Of a DNA stretch of 64,000 nucleotides, positions 1 through 8,980 are shown one piece after another. The DNA lies in contig JBBQZP010000009.1 of assembly GCA_038207585.1 (NCBI GenBank), positions 46,371-110,370 of the forward strand, read 5' to 3'. The DNA is from JBBQZP01 sp038207585. GTDB taxonomy: Bacteria; Pseudomonadota; Alphaproteobacteria; Rhodobacterales; Rhodobacteraceae. The notes beneath the pieces are model-generated. The model ran no database searches, was not told the DNA's origin, and saw nothing but the letters and a program-made list of their open reading frames with translations. The position numbers were made by a program, and so were the translations under genes. The first letter of the stretch is position 1, and the number at the start of each line of letters is the position of its first letter.

Positions 1-430
1 CGGACGCCGCCGCACCAACCTGCGCGCCACGGGCGATCCGCAGGAAACACGCATCAGGCAAATCTAGACGGTAGCGGGGCAGACGACTGTGCTGACGCTC
101 GACCTCAACCCCGCGCCAGCCGATCAGGGCTGCGGCCGGAACGATCAGCCGATCGTCGATCAGACACAGCGAAACATCCGGCAACACGGCAAGCGCATCA
201 AGATTTCCGACAACCCGCGTCGGAACCCGTATCGGCCAATGCAGATGCGGCAGGATCTGCGCTGCAATCGCCACGTCAAAGCGCAAGACTGCCCGCAAAC
301 GCCGCGCACCGCGATCGGTCAGAACAGCATCGCCGGCGCGCAGGTGTTCGACCTGCCGCCATCCGCCGGGTGTGGCAACCGGCGTTCCTGCCAGTACCAT
401 GACCCCGGTCATTGCCCCATCCATGACCAT
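1..430 (-). CDS. Hint-domain (hedgehog/intein-type) protein, C-terminal part beyond the window
   Basis: The frame is open from an ATG at 430 to the left edge (143 codons), so the C-terminus is missing. The first 40 residues read GTPVATPGGWRQVEHLRAGD followed by AVLTDRG, which is the opening of the Hint_2 module common in Rhodobacterales. The stretch around residue 65 (LPHLHWPIRVPT) matches the usual position of the PIR segment. Hint domains normally begin with a catalytic cysteine; aligned with the second Hint protein in this window (46967-48040), that cysteine is a methionine here (GVMVLAGTP against GVICFTPDT). Self-processing is therefore unlikely if the alignment holds. A weak AGGG lies about 6 nt upstream of 430; an ATG at 424 is an alternative start. 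The substrate and role are unknown. Confidence 0.62.
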   Translation of the reverse strand, partial: MVMDGAMTGVMVLAGTPVATPGGWRQVEHLRAGDAVLTDRGARRLRAVLRFDVAIAAQILPHLHWPIRVPTRVVGNLDALAVLPDVSLCLIDDRLIVPAAALIGWRGVEVERQHSRLPRYRLDLPDACFLRIARGAQVGAAAS

Positions 431-540
431 TCAACGCCCTGCAATCAAAAGCCCCCCGGCCCTGAACAATCAACCTACACGCAAGAGTTGCGGGATTTCG
501 GGTGGCGATGCGGCAAATCCGGGGCAAATGCTTTGAATTT

Positions 541-1209
541 TCAGCAATTTTTCGAAAAATCATTAAAGCCATAGCCAAAGCGGGCGATATCTTCGGCGCA
601 GATATCGGCAAGCACCGCCGAATCCCGGTCGGTATAGTACCCGCGCCAATCACGCGTGCGCGCAGACGCATTGGCACCGGCAAGCGGTGTGACACGAAAC
701 CCCAGATGCGCCCCGAACGGGGCGAGGTCGGCCTCAAGATGCTCCAGCCGCGCGTAAAGACTACAGCGTTCCAGCCCGCACGCATCACGCATATAGGCGG
801 CGGCAGGCCAGAGGCGCAGGCTGGTTGCGGTCTGCGGATCATTGAGAAACCCGCTGAAATCAAGCGATTTTGCAAGACCTACGGCGGGATGCGAAAAACT
901 CTGCATCCGCAGCCAATGATAATAGCTGACCACCCGGTCCCACGGGTTGCGCACAAGGGTCAGCGTGAACCAGCCGGCCAGATCAACGGCACTTACCACG
1001 CCATCAATATCGGCAAGAGTAGAGTGTTTCCAAAGCCGCCCGGCCGGTTGCAGGTCGTTCAACCGACGCCGCCGCGCGCGCGCCTTGGGCGTATCGCCGA
1101 TCAGGATATCATCGCGCATTGCCCGCGCCTCCAGCGCCAGAGTCAACGCCGTGCCCCCCGTCTTGGGAATATGCACAAAAACAAACCGCCGCCCGCGCGA
1201 GATGATCAT
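541..1209 (-). CDS. Sulfotransferase family protein (PAPS-dependent type)
   Basis: A 222-residue protein. HIPKTGGT at residues 13-20 is the 5'-phosphosulfate-binding loop and RNPWDRVVSYY near residues 87-97 is the 3'-phosphate-binding segment of the Sulfotransfer_2 fold, so it should move sulfate from PAPS to a hydroxyl or amine acceptor. The acceptor cannot be read from sequence. I chose the ATG at 1209 because the conserved beta strand starts only nine residues later; a longer frame to 1248 adds an Arg/Pro-rich stretch that runs into a repeat hairpin. No clear Shine-Dalgarno precedes 1209. It has no obvious operon partner: the gene upstream on the same strand (csaA) is cut off by a large inverted repeat. 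Such genes are often part of surface-polysaccharide modification, but nothing nearby supports that here. Confidence 0.8.
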   Translation of the reverse strand: MIISRGRRFVFVHIPKTGGTALTLALEARAMRDDILIGDTPKARARRRRLNDLQPAGRLWKHSTLADIDGVVSAVDLAGWFTLTLVRNPWDRVVSYYHWLRMQSFSHPAVGLAKSLDFSGFLNDPQTATSLRLWPAAAYMRDACGLERCSLYARLEHLEADLAPFGAHLGFRVTPLAGANASARTRDWRGYYTDRDSAVLADICAEDIARFGYGFNDFSKNC

Positions 1210-1240
1210 GCGCCGCAGCCGGCAAGGGGCAGCCGCCCTC

Positions 1241-1406
1241 GGGGGCATCGAGCCCCCTCGTCCGGCGCTGACGCGGATTGCACCGCAGTGGACGCTCTGA
1301 TCATGCGGCTTTCATTTTGATCTAAATATCCCCGCCGGAGGCTTCTTCTTTCTTGATCAGCAAGATTTTTCTGGCCTCTGGCGGGGATATTTCTGTCAAA
1401 ATGAAA
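1241..1406. repeat. Composite repeat: GC-rich hairpin head plus 33-nt inverted repeat
   Basis: Head: GGGGGC-ATCGA-GCCCCC at 1241-1257, followed by TCGTCCGGCG. Body: left arm 1310-1342 and right arm 1374-1406 are reverse complements at 29 of 33 positions, with a 31-nt AT-rich loop. The outer ends read TTTCATTTTGA, then AAATATCCCCGCC. It lies between the stop of csaA (1436) and the start of the sulfotransferase gene (1209), so an RNA copy could act as a terminator for the csaA-proC transcript. The same head-plus-arms layout recurs at 15384-15533, and single arms occur at 18222 and 61922. Confidence 0.85.
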
Positions 1407-1435
1407 GGGCAAGATCGGGGTCAGGCGACGGCCTT

Positions 1436-1764
1436 TCAGAAGAGTTTTCCGCCATCGGGCACATTGTGGCCGGGACCGATCAGCACAACCTCGCCCACCG
1501 CATCCGGAACGCCAAGGACCAGCACTTCGGACAGCACCTTGCCGATCTGGCGGGGCGGAAAGTTCACGACGGCAAGCACCTGCCGCCCGATCAGACTTTC
1601 CGGAATGTAATGCGCGGTGATCTGGGCAGAAGAGCGTTTTTCGCCAATATCGCCGCCGAAATCGACCCAGAGTTTGAAAGCTGGCTTGCGCGCCTCGGGG
1701 AAAGGCTCGGCGCGGGTGATGGTGCCGACGCGGATGTCAAGTTTGGCGAAATCGTCATACGTGA

Positions 1765-1768
<4 letters not shown>
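1436..1768 (-). CDS. csaA: tRNA-binding domain protein, CsaA type
   Basis: A 110-residue single-domain protein, the usual size for CsaA. It starts FAKLDIRVGTITRAEPFPEA, the classic EMAP-II/Trbp111-like OB-fold opening, and continues with KRSSAQIT, NFPPRQIG and SEVLVLGV, which are typical of CsaA. Family members form dimers that bind tRNA and have been described as secretion-related chaperones in Bacillus. Its ATG overlaps the stop of proC by 4 nt (ATGA), so it is translationally coupled behind proC. A long inverted repeat follows its stop codon. The assignment to CsaA rather than the C-terminal domain of a tRNA synthetase rests on its stand-alone length. Confidence 0.88.
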
Positions 1769-2586
<818 letters not shown>

Positions 2587-2613
2587 CAGCGCCCCCTTGG
2601 TTTGGGAGGCAGG

Positions 2614-3117
2614 TTAGGCGCGACCGTAGGCCTCGGCAATGGCGACTTTCATCGCATCGGCGGGAGAGTGGTTGGCCCAGGCGACCATCTGGAACGCCGG
2701 ATAAAAGCGTTCTGCCGCCATCACCGCCGACCCGATCAGGTGGTCGATCTGTTCGCTGCAGGCGATCTGCCCGCCCGACAGCACCAAGCCGTAGCGCCAG
2801 ACCATCAGCTTTTGCTCGGTCCAATAGGTGAAGGCACCGGTCCAGACCATGTCGTTGCAGCGGTTCAGAACATCATAAAGCTCGCCCATGCGCTCGGCCG
2901 GGGGCTCCATCTCAAACGTGCAGATCAGGCGCAGCGTCTCATCCTGTGCCGACCAGGCAAGGGTCAGCGAATAGGTTCGCCATTGCCCCTCGACCGCCAT
3001 GGCGATCTGATCGTCGGTGACGCGGTCAAACTCCCACGCGTGGTGTTCGGCCAGCGTTTCGACGATGTCGATCGGGTGGATCTCGTCTGATGCGAGGTAT
3101 TCTTCGGTTAATGACAT
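2614..3117 (-). CDS. YbjN domain-containing protein
   Basis: A 167-residue acidic cytoplasmic protein. It has the YbjN-like pattern (T3SS-chaperone-like fold): HPIDIVETLAEHHAWEFDR at the N-terminus, an alternating beta-sheet region (WRTYSLTLAWSAQDETLRL, TFEMEPP), LYDVLNRCNDMVWTGAFTYW, then LVLSGGQIACSEQIDHLI. In alphaproteobacteria this gene commonly sits beside proC, as here (27 nt apart). The molecular function is not established; YbjN proteins have been linked to stress phenotypes. The 215-nt space upstream, shared with the divergent kynureninase-like gene, must hold both promoters, but I see no clear operator there. Confidence 0.82.
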   Translation of the reverse strand: MSLTEEYLASDEIHPIDIVETLAEHHAWEFDRVTDDQIAMAVEGQWRTYSLTLAWSAQDETLRLICTFEMEPPAERMGELYDVLNRCNDMVWTGAFTYWTEQKLMVWRYGLVLSGGQIACSEQIDHLIGSAVMAAERFYPAFQMVAWANHSPADAMKVAIAEAYGRA

Positions 3118-3332
3118 TGCCCGGCCTCTTTATGAAGTCTCTGGCGGGGGTGAACCCACAAGGGACTGGGTGTCTGGCAAGGTACGGCGTTGCCTGACAC
3201 CGCCCTTACTAGATATGGTGTGCCAGAAGCGAAACCCTGTAAAGTGATTTCTGTTTGAAGTTTCTGTGCATAAGTCGATATTGCCCGGAAAAGCACAAAA
3301 GCCTGCGCGTGGCGCGGCAGAGGAGCGCCCCG

Positions 3333-4469
3333 ATGACCGACGCGAACCCAGAACGCTATTTCCTGTATCATTCCATTGGGCAATATCCGGGCAAGACCGC
3401 CGATCTGGCAGCGGCGATGACTGAGATGGCGGCGCATTGGGGCCGGGCCGATGATGGCCAGTGGGGCTATGCGCTGACCAAACGCGCCGATTTCATTGAC
3501 CGCTGGCGCACCATTCTGAACGCGCCGACCGGCACCGTGACCACGACGGAAAGTGTGACGGCGGGGTTTTCGGCGCTGCTCGGGGCGTTGCCGGGTGCGG
3601 CCTTGCGCGGCAAGCGGGTGCTGGTCGCCGCCGATTGCTTTCCGTCGATGCATTTTCTGCTGGCAGGCTTGCAGGAACGGATGGGCTTTACTCTAGACAC
3701 CGTGCCCTTGAGGCAAGGCACCGGCTGGGTGGAGGAGGACGATTTTCTGAGCCGCTGGGATAGCGATGTCGGGCTGGCGCTGCTGACTTGGGTGTCGTCA
3801 ACCAGTTCGCACCGGATTGATCTGGCGCGGATGGTGGCGCACGGGCGCACGCAGAGCAGTCTGGTGGGCGTTGACATCACGCAAGCGGCGGGGCTTTTGC
3901 CGTTTGACGCAATGAACCCTGCCGTGGATTTTACCCTGTCGACCAGCCTGAAGTGGATGTGCGGCACGCCGGGGGCGGGGATCTTGCATGTGGCCAAAGG
4001 GCTGATCGCGCAGTGCCAGCCCACCCTGCGCGGCTGGTTCAGCCAGCCGAATCCGTTTTCATGGGCGCTGGATAAGTTCGAGTTCGCGCCCGACATCCGC
4101 CGCTTTGATCACGGCACACCGGGGGTCATGGCGGCGCTGGCGTCTTTGCCCGCGCTGGAGTGGCACGCAGCGCAGGATCATGCGGCGATGGCGGCGCATA
4201 ACGCGGCACTGTCGGCCCGGATACTGGACGGGGTGACGGCGCTTGGCCTGCCCCTCGCCAGCCCGCGCGACCCTGCGGCGCGCGGCGGGTCGATCATGCT
4301 GGCCCTGCCTGTAGAGGTGCCTGCGGTTTCGGTGCTGGAGGCGTTCCGGCAGAATGGTATTCACGCCGACGCCCGCAGCCAGACCTTGCGTCTGTCACCG
4401 GGGGTGGTGACGACGGCGGCGGGGGTGGATGCGATGTTGGAGGTGCTGGCGCGCGCTGCGGGGCGGTAG
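3333..4469 (+). CDS. Class V aminotransferase-fold PLP enzyme, kynureninase-like
   Basis: A 378-residue PLP-dependent protein of fold type I. TLSTSLKWMCGTPGAG carries the presumed Schiff-base lysine at about residue 207, and GVDITQAAGLLPFD holds the cofactor-binding aspartate at about residue 181. SVTAGFSALLGALPGAALRGKRVLV and the C-terminal LRLSPGVVTT (ring-phosphate and substrate-binding region) resemble kynureninases and related desulfurase-fold proteins. The start is fixed by AGGAG at 3321-3325, 7 nt before the ATG at 3333; an upstream in-frame ATG at 3255 has no such site. It stands alone, divergent from the YbjN gene. No other kynurenine-pathway gene is in view, so the substrate remains open; cysteine desulfurase- or isopenicillin-epimerase-like activity is possible. 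Confidence 0.75.
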   Translation: MTDANPERYFLYHSIGQYPGKTADLAAAMTEMAAHWGRADDGQWGYALTKRADFIDRWRTILNAPTGTVTTTESVTAGFSALLGALPGAALRGKRVLVAADCFPSMHFLLAGLQERMGFTLDTVPLRQGTGWVEEDDFLSRWDSDVGLALLTWVSSTSSHRIDLARMVAHGRTQSSLVGVDITQAAGLLPFDAMNPAVDFTLSTSLKWMCGTPGAGILHVAKGLIAQCQPTLRGWFSQPNPFSWALDKFEFAPDIRRFDHGTPGVMAALASLPALEWHAAQDHAAMAAHNAALSARILDGVTALGLPLASPRDPAARGGSIMLALPVEVPAVSVLEAFRQNGIHADARSQTLRLSPGVVTTAAGVDAMLEVLARAAGR

Positions 4470-4570
4470 TTGACGACCGCTATGGCCACACGGATTGAAG
4501 CGGACACGATCCACTCACAATAATATCGCCTCACATATGCGCGATGACAGGCGGATAAAAGAGCGCCCCC

Positions 4571-4813
4571 CTACCCCTTCGCCTCCAGCGCTGCGATCCG
4601 CGCCGACAGCGCCTCATTTTCTTCGCGCGCCTTTTGGGCCATTGCACGCACAGCGTCGAATTCCTCGCGCGTTACGAAATCACGGTCGGCCATCCAGCGG
4701 TCGACAAGGCTTTTCATCGCCGTCTCGGCCTCGGTCTTGGCACCTTGGGCCACACCCATCGCGTTGGTCATCAGTTGCGAGATGTCGTCGAAAATCTTGT
4801 TGCGGGTTTGCAT
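4571..4813 (-). CDS. ubiK: Ubiquinone biosynthesis accessory factor UbiK (BMFP family)
   Basis: An 80-residue protein. The N-terminal amphipathic helix (MQTRNKIFDDISQLMTNAMG) is followed by RDFVTREEFDAVRAMAQKAR and a C-terminal coiled coil ending in LEAKG, the exact layout of the YqiC/BMFP family. UbiK helps the UbiJ-UbiK lipid-binding complex in aerobic ubiquinone synthesis at the membrane. The ATG at 4813 is chosen for its AAGGA about 8 nt upstream. It is divergent from lgt, with 122 nt between the two starts. The length is typical and no oddities are seen. Confidence 0.9.
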   Translation of the reverse strand: MQTRNKIFDDISQLMTNAMGVAQGAKTEAETAMKSLVDRWMADRDFVTREEFDAVRAMAQKAREENEALSARIAALEAKG

Positions 4814-4935
4814 GGTATATTCCTTTTTCTTGCCCCCAATATGGGCCAGCCGGGGCCGCAAAACAAGGCGACCCGATGTCTGGTTGACAAGCGGCGCGTG
4901 GCCCCCGACAAGCCATCCCAATCCAAGGAAGCCGC

Positions 4936-5829
4936 ATGTCCTATATCCCCTTCCCCGACCTGTCGCCCTTTGTCTTTCCAAGCCCCGTGTTCGGGTTCCA
5001 GATTCCGCTGCGCTGGTATGCGCTGGCCTATATTGCGGGCTTGCTGATCGGCTGGCGGCTGGTGCTGGCCGCGGTGCGCAGCCCGCGTCTGTGGCCCGGC
5101 AAACCACCGATGAACGCCGAGCAAGTGGAATCGCTGCTGACATGGGTGATCCTTGGGGTCATTTTTGGCGGGCGGCTGGGCTATGTGATCTTTTACGATC
5201 CGCTGACCTATCTGGCGAACCCCTTGGGCGTTTTGCAGGTCTGGCAGGGCGGCATGTCGTTTCACGGCGGCTTTGCCGGGGTTTGTGCGGCACTTTATCT
5301 ATTCTGCCGCAAGAACGGCGTGCCCCTGTGGTCGGCTGCCGACCTTCTGGCGATGGCCACGCCGCCGGGCCTTTTGCTGGGCCGGCTTGCGAATTTCGTC
5401 AATGCCGAGTTGTGGGGCCGCCCGACCGATCTGCCTTGGGGTGTGGCCTTTCCGGGCGAACATGCGCAAACCTGTGAAGGTATCGTCGGCATCTGTGCCC
5501 GTCACCCCAGCCAGCTTTACGAGGCCGCGATGGAGGGGCTCATTCTGGGCGCGCTCCTTTTGTATCTGGTCTGGCGGCGCGATTGGCTGCGCTGGCCGGG
5601 GCGCGCGACGGGGCTTTTCTTTGCGGGCTACGGCCTTGCGCGGTTTGCGGTGGAATTCGTGCGCCAGCCGGATGCGCAATTCATTACTCCGGGCAATCCG
5701 TTGGGTCTGGCGTATCACATCGGCGGATGGGGGCTGACGATGGGACAAACGCTGTCCCTGCCGATGATCGCCATCGGGCTGTGGCTCCTTCTGCGGGCGC
5801 GGCCCCTTGCGGCCAATGACCCCGCTTGA
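4936..5829 (+). CDS. lgt: Prolipoprotein diacylglyceryl transferase
   Basis: A 297-residue inner-membrane enzyme that transfers diacylglycerol from phosphatidylglycerol to the lipobox cysteine of prolipoproteins, the first step of lipoprotein maturation. Hallmarks are GGMSFHGGFAG with the essential histidine near residue 110, the Lgt signature GRLANFVNAELWGRPTD, HPSQLYEA, and several hydrophobic helices. The C-terminus ends in a hydrophobic helix (LPMIAIGLWLLLRARP). Its stop overlaps the start of midA by 14 nt, so lgt-midA-pgeF form a tightly coupled operon, an arrangement familiar in Rhodobacterales. Confidence 0.96.
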   Translation: MSYIPFPDLSPFVFPSPVFGFQIPLRWYALAYIAGLLIGWRLVLAAVRSPRLWPGKPPMNAEQVESLLTWVILGVIFGGRLGYVIFYDPLTYLANPLGVLQVWQGGMSFHGGFAGVCAALYLFCRKNGVPLWSAADLLAMATPPGLLLGRLANFVNAELWGRPTDLPWGVAFPGEHAQTCEGIVGICARHPSQLYEAAMEGLILGALLLYLVWRRDWLRWPGRATGLFFAGYGLARFAVEFVRQPDAQFITPGNPLGLAYHIGGWGLTMGQTLSLPMIAIGLWLLLRARPLAANDPA

Positions 5830-6877
5830 GACGCTGCTGATCCGGCGGATCACGGCCACCGGGCCGATCACGCTGGCCGATTACATGGCCGACTGCCTGC
5901 TGCACCCTGAGCATGGCTATTACACCACGCGCCCCCCGTTTGGTGCCGAAGGTGATTTCACAACTGCGCCCGAGATCAGCCAGATGTTCGGCGAACTGGT
6001 GGGCCTTGCCCTTGCGCAAAGCTGGCTGGATCAGGGTGCGCCTGCGTTTACGCTGGCCGAGATCGGGCCCGGTCGTGGCACGTTGATGGCCGATATCCTG
6101 CGCGCCACGCGAGGAGTGCCGGGGTTTCACGATGCGGCGCGGGTGGTGCTGGTCGAGGCCTCGCCCCGGCTTCGGGCTTTGCAGGAAAAGGCGCTGGCGG
6201 GCCATCCGGTCGCGTGGTGTGACACGGTGGAGGCCCTGCCGGATACGCCCCTGTGGCTGGTCGCCAACGAGTTTTTCGATGCCCTGCCGATCCGCCAGTT
6301 CACCCGTGCAGGCGACGGCTGGGCCGAAACGATGGTCGGCGCGCAGGGCGATGCGCTGGTCTTTGGACGGGCGGCCCCCACCTCCCTTGCCACCCTTGCA
6401 CACCGGCTGGCAGACACGACAGAGGGCGAGGTGGTTGAACTTTGCCCCGCAGCCGCCGGCGTCATGCGCACCATCGCGCAACGCCTCACTCGCCATGGCG
6501 GCGCGGCCCTGATTATCGACTACGGCAGCGGCCCGTCGCGCGGCGATACTTTTCAGGCAGTGCGCGGCCAAGCCTTTGCCGACCCGCTGGCCACGCCGGG
6601 GCAGGCTGATCTGACGGCCCATGTGGATTTCGCAGCCCTTGCGGCGGCGGCCCGGCCTTGTGCCACACTTCTTACCGAACAAGGCGCGTTTCTGAGCCGC
6701 CTTGGAATTGCGCCAAGGTCAGCGCGGTTGGCTGCGTCACTCACCGACACAGCCCTGGAAAACCACCTCGCCGCAACTCGCCGCTTGACCGACCCTGCGG
6801 AAATGGGTTCGGTGTTCAAAGTGCTGGCGTTGCATGCGCCCGGAACGCCGCCCCCACCGGGAATGACCGATGCTTGA
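5816..6877 (+). CDS. midA: SAM-dependent methyltransferase, MidA/NDUFAF7 family
   Basis: A 353-residue protein. It opens with TPLETLLIRRITATGPITLADYM and HPEHGYYTTRPPFGAEGDFTTAPEISQMFGE, the signature of the DUF185 family. The SAM-binding loop LAEIGPGRGTLMADILRA follows near residue 85, and ANEFFDALPIRQF near residue 150. Mitochondrial NDUFAF7 methylates an arginine of the complex I NDUFS2 subunit; the bacterial role is inferred. I prefer the ATG at 5816; a TTG at 5807 is also in frame. It overlaps lgt by 14 nt and pgeF by 8 nt. Confidence 0.9.
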   Translation: MTPLETLLIRRITATGPITLADYMADCLLHPEHGYYTTRPPFGAEGDFTTAPEISQMFGELVGLALAQSWLDQGAPAFTLAEIGPGRGTLMADILRATRGVPGFHDAARVVLVEASPRLRALQEKALAGHPVAWCDTVEALPDTPLWLVANEFFDALPIRQFTRAGDGWAETMVGAQGDALVFGRAAPTSLATLAHRLADTTEGEVVELCPAAAGVMRTIAQRLTRHGGAALIIDYGSGPSRGDTFQAVRGQAFADPLATPGQADLTAHVDFAALAAAARPCATLLTEQGAFLSRLGIAPRSARLAASLTDTALENHLAATRRLTDPAEMGSVFKVLALHAPGTPPPPGMTDA

Positions 6878-7628
6878 GATTTTGACCAGCGACGCGCTTG
6901 CCCCCCTGCGCCACGGGTTCTTTACCCGCAAGGGCGGGGCGTCGTCGGGCATCTTTCACGGGCTGAACTGCGGCCCCGGATCGACCGACCTGTCCGAGGT
7001 TGTGGCGATCAACCGCACGCGGGTGGCACAGGCGATGGGGGTCGCGCCCGATCATCTGGTAACGTTGCATCAGGTACATTCGGCCGATGTGCTGCATGTC
7101 ACCGCCCCCCCGAACGGCGGCGCCCGCCCCAAGGCCGACGGCATGGTGACGGCGACGCCGGGTCTGGTGCTGGGCGTGCTGACCGCCGATTGCCAGCCGG
7201 TGCTGTTTGCCGACGCCGCAGCAGGGGTCATCGGTGCGGCTCATGCGGGCTGGCGCGGCGCGAAAGCGGGCGTGCTTGAAGCCGTGCTGGACGCGATGCA
7301 GGGTCTGGGTGCGCAGCCGGGTCGGATCACCGCCATCATCGGCCCCACCATCAGCCAGCGCAACTACGAGGTCGGCCCCGAGTTTCTGGAGGCTTTTGTC
7401 GATGACGACCCGCAATCCGCGCGGTTCTTTGCAGGCGGCACTGGCGAGCGTGCGATGTTCGATCTGCCCGGTTACAGCCTTGCGCGGCTGCGTGCGGCGG
7501 GCGTAGGTCACGCCGAATGGACGCGCCATTGCACCTATGCCGAGCCGGAGCGATTCTATTCCTTCCGCCGCACCACCCATGCGGGTGAGGCCGATTACGG
7601 CAGGCTGATCTCGACCATCCGTCTGTGA
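6870..7628 (+). CDS. pgeF: Peptidoglycan editing factor PgeF (multicopper-oxidase-like laccase domain)
   Basis: A 252-residue YfiH-type protein. Conserved metal/active-site segments are present in order: RHGFFTRKGGASSG, VTLHQVHSADVL, VLTADCQPVLF (cysteine) and GAAHAGWRGAKAGVLE (histidine), then IIGPTISQRNYEVG and a C-terminal DLPGYSLARLRAAG. E. coli PgeF removes wrongly incorporated L-Ser-containing muropeptide precursors; related human FAMIN acts on purine nucleosides. The start overlaps the midA stop by 8 nt, marking it as the last gene of the lgt operon. Confidence 0.93.
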   Translation: MLEILTSDALAPLRHGFFTRKGGASSGIFHGLNCGPGSTDLSEVVAINRTRVAQAMGVAPDHLVTLHQVHSADVLHVTAPPNGGARPKADGMVTATPGLVLGVLTADCQPVLFADAAAGVIGAAHAGWRGAKAGVLEAVLDAMQGLGAQPGRITAIIGPTISQRNYEVGPEFLEAFVDDDPQSARFFAGGTGERAMFDLPGYSLARLRAAGVGHAEWTRHCTYAEPERFYSFRRTTHAGEADYGRLISTIRL

Positions 7629-7891
7629 TCTGGGCGGAAATGCGGCAAAACCCGCCGCGATTTTTGCGCAATTTCGGAAACAGTCCCGCCTGATTGCCGC
7701 AGATTATCTGTCCAGAATGAGAAAATCCCGTTGAATTACTGGTGCGGCGGCGCAAGCAGGCCCTGCCCGGAAAAACCGGCATAGCGCCGGAAAAAACATG
7801 CTCGTCCGCCAAATCCTTGCCGCATTGCAGGGCCATACCTTCAGCAAGGTTAACGAAAACCACTTTGCGCAGAAGCCGAAGGACAACAGAG

Positions 7892-8047
7892 ATGACAAAA
7901 GATCGCCGCTGGTTGAAATCTGCAATCGCCGCCGCCAATGAGCCGCAGGTGGCCATGCCCTGGACCCGCGGCGCCCGCCGCAAGCCCGAGGCGATGAAGA
8001 CCCTGCCCGCCATTCCGGCCAAACCGCGCGCCCTCGCCGCGCGCTGA
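7892..8047 (+). CDS. Small basic protein, 51 residues, unknown function
   Basis: A short frame with a good ribosome site (AAGGA at 7879-7883, 8 nt before the ATG) and a strong intrinsic terminator right after the stop. The protein is Arg/Lys/Ala/Pro-rich and starts MTKDRRWLKSAIAAANEPQV, then MPWTRGARRKP. I recall similar 40-60 residue basic proteins beginning with (M)xKDRRWxKS in Rhodobacterales genomes, which would make it a lineage-specific conserved small protein; that is memory, not a search. The 263 nt upstream hold no other gene. Basic charge suggests nucleic-acid or ribosome association, an inference only. Confidence 0.55.
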   Translation: MTKDRRWLKSAIAAANEPQVAMPWTRGARRKPEAMKTLPAIPAKPRALAAR

Positions 8048-8069
8048 ACCAGCCAACCATATTGCCAAG

Positions 8070-8101
8070 ACGGGTCGCCTTTCGGCGGCCCGTTTGCATT
8101 T
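8070..8101 (+). terminator. Intrinsic terminator after the 51-residue gene
   Basis: A 10-bp stem ACGGGTCGCC / GGCGGCCCGT (8070-8079 with 8084-8093, one G-T pair) closes a TTTC loop and is followed by TTGCATTT. It sits 22 nt after the stop at 8047. Confidence 0.75.
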
Positions 8102-8426
8102 GGCGATTCGCTGCATGATCGGCTTCGGCGGGTGGAAATGCCTCAATTCCCGCCCGTTTTGCGCCTTTCCGGAAACAATAACGCGGATTGACAGGAACTG
8201 GCCAAGTTACTGACTGAATTAAGAGTAAAGTTTGACGGATTGCCCGGCTTCTGCCACTTTCATTCTCAGCAAGACGATGTGGTGACGGACGGTCGCGGCG
8301 CGGTAAGACCCGGTTGGGCACGCCTGATCGTTAATGGCGATACACGGTTAAGGTGGCCCCGGTGCGAACCTCTGCGCACCACTGAAGGGGCCGCCTATCC
8401 GTTTTCGGAACCCCGCGCCGGTCCGT
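8102..8426. other. 325-nt space without a recognisable gene; one large stem-loop
   Basis: No plausible coding frame is seen on either strand. A TTGACA at 8188-8193 could be a -35 element, but the bases 17 nt downstream are a poor -10. At 8352-8395 an outer stem (GGTGGCCCC with GGGGCCGCC) encloses an inner stem GGTGCG / CGCACC. It has no T-run on the plus strand. The region separates the convergent 51-residue gene and lrp, so it may hold an lrp terminator or a small RNA. Confidence 0.35.
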
Positions 8427-8927
8427 TCAGGCGTTTTTCAACAACCGCTCTTCCAGAACATCGAACGGAACCCCCGGCTGATCCTTGGCGCAGCGGATCA
8501 CCAGACTGGTTTTCACATTCGCCACATTCACCGCGCGCAGCAGATGTTCGGTCAGAAAATTCTGGAAACTGGACAGATCGGGCGACACGCATTTCAGAAT
8601 GAAATCAATCTCGCCGTTCAGCATGTGACACTCGCGCACCAACGGCCAGTCGCGACAGCGTTGTTCAAACGCCGACAAGTCCGCCTCGGCCTGACTTTGC
8701 AGGCGCACCATTGCGAAGACCTGCACCTCGAACCCCAGTTCGCGCGCGTCTATGTCGGCGTGATAGCCCTTGATGAAACCGGCTTCCTCCAGCGTGCGAA
8801 CCCGGCGCAGACAGGGCGGTGCAGAGATGCCAACCCGGCGGGCAAGCTCCACATTCGTCATGCGGCCATCAGCCTGCAGTTCGGCCAGAATGTGCCGGTC
8901 AATCGGGTCCAGTTTGGATATGGCCAT
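8427..8927 (-). CDS. Lrp/AsnC family transcriptional regulator
   Basis: A 166-residue regulator with an N-terminal winged helix-turn-helix (LDPIDRHILAELQADGRM, then NVELARRVGISAPPCLRRVRTLEEAG) and a C-terminal RAM/effector domain (VQVFAMVRLQSQAEADL, LNGEIDFILKC, FLTEHLLRAVNVANVKTSLV). Such proteins form dimers to octamers and sense amino acids. The ATG at 8927 is chosen for a GAGGGG Shine-Dalgarno 4-5 nt upstream and because the HTH begins six residues later. It is divergent from trxB with 193 nt between them, an arrangement known in Rhodobacter relatives, and probably controls itself and perhaps trxB. Confidence 0.92.
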   Translation of the reverse strand: MAISKLDPIDRHILAELQADGRMTNVELARRVGISAPPCLRRVRTLEEAGFIKGYHADIDARELGFEVQVFAMVRLQSQAEADLSAFEQRCRDWPLVRECHMLNGEIDFILKCVSPDLSSFQNFLTEHLLRAVNVANVKTSLVIRCAKDQPGVPFDVLEERLLKNA

Positions 8928-8980
8928 ATTTCCCCTCGAAACCCTACACTTTTGAAGGGACATTATGTTTTCGCCCCGGT

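Noticed and set aside
3173..3227. TCTGGCA/TGCCAGA inverted 7-mers between the YbjN and kynureninase-like genes
   Set aside because: The arms are 41 nt apart, short and without flanking symmetry, so they are expected by chance in GC-rich DNA.
4571..5143. A longer minus-strand start for ubiK
   Set aside because: The extra 110 codons run antisense through the lgt start and are not UbiK-like; the ATG at 4813 has a good ribosome site.
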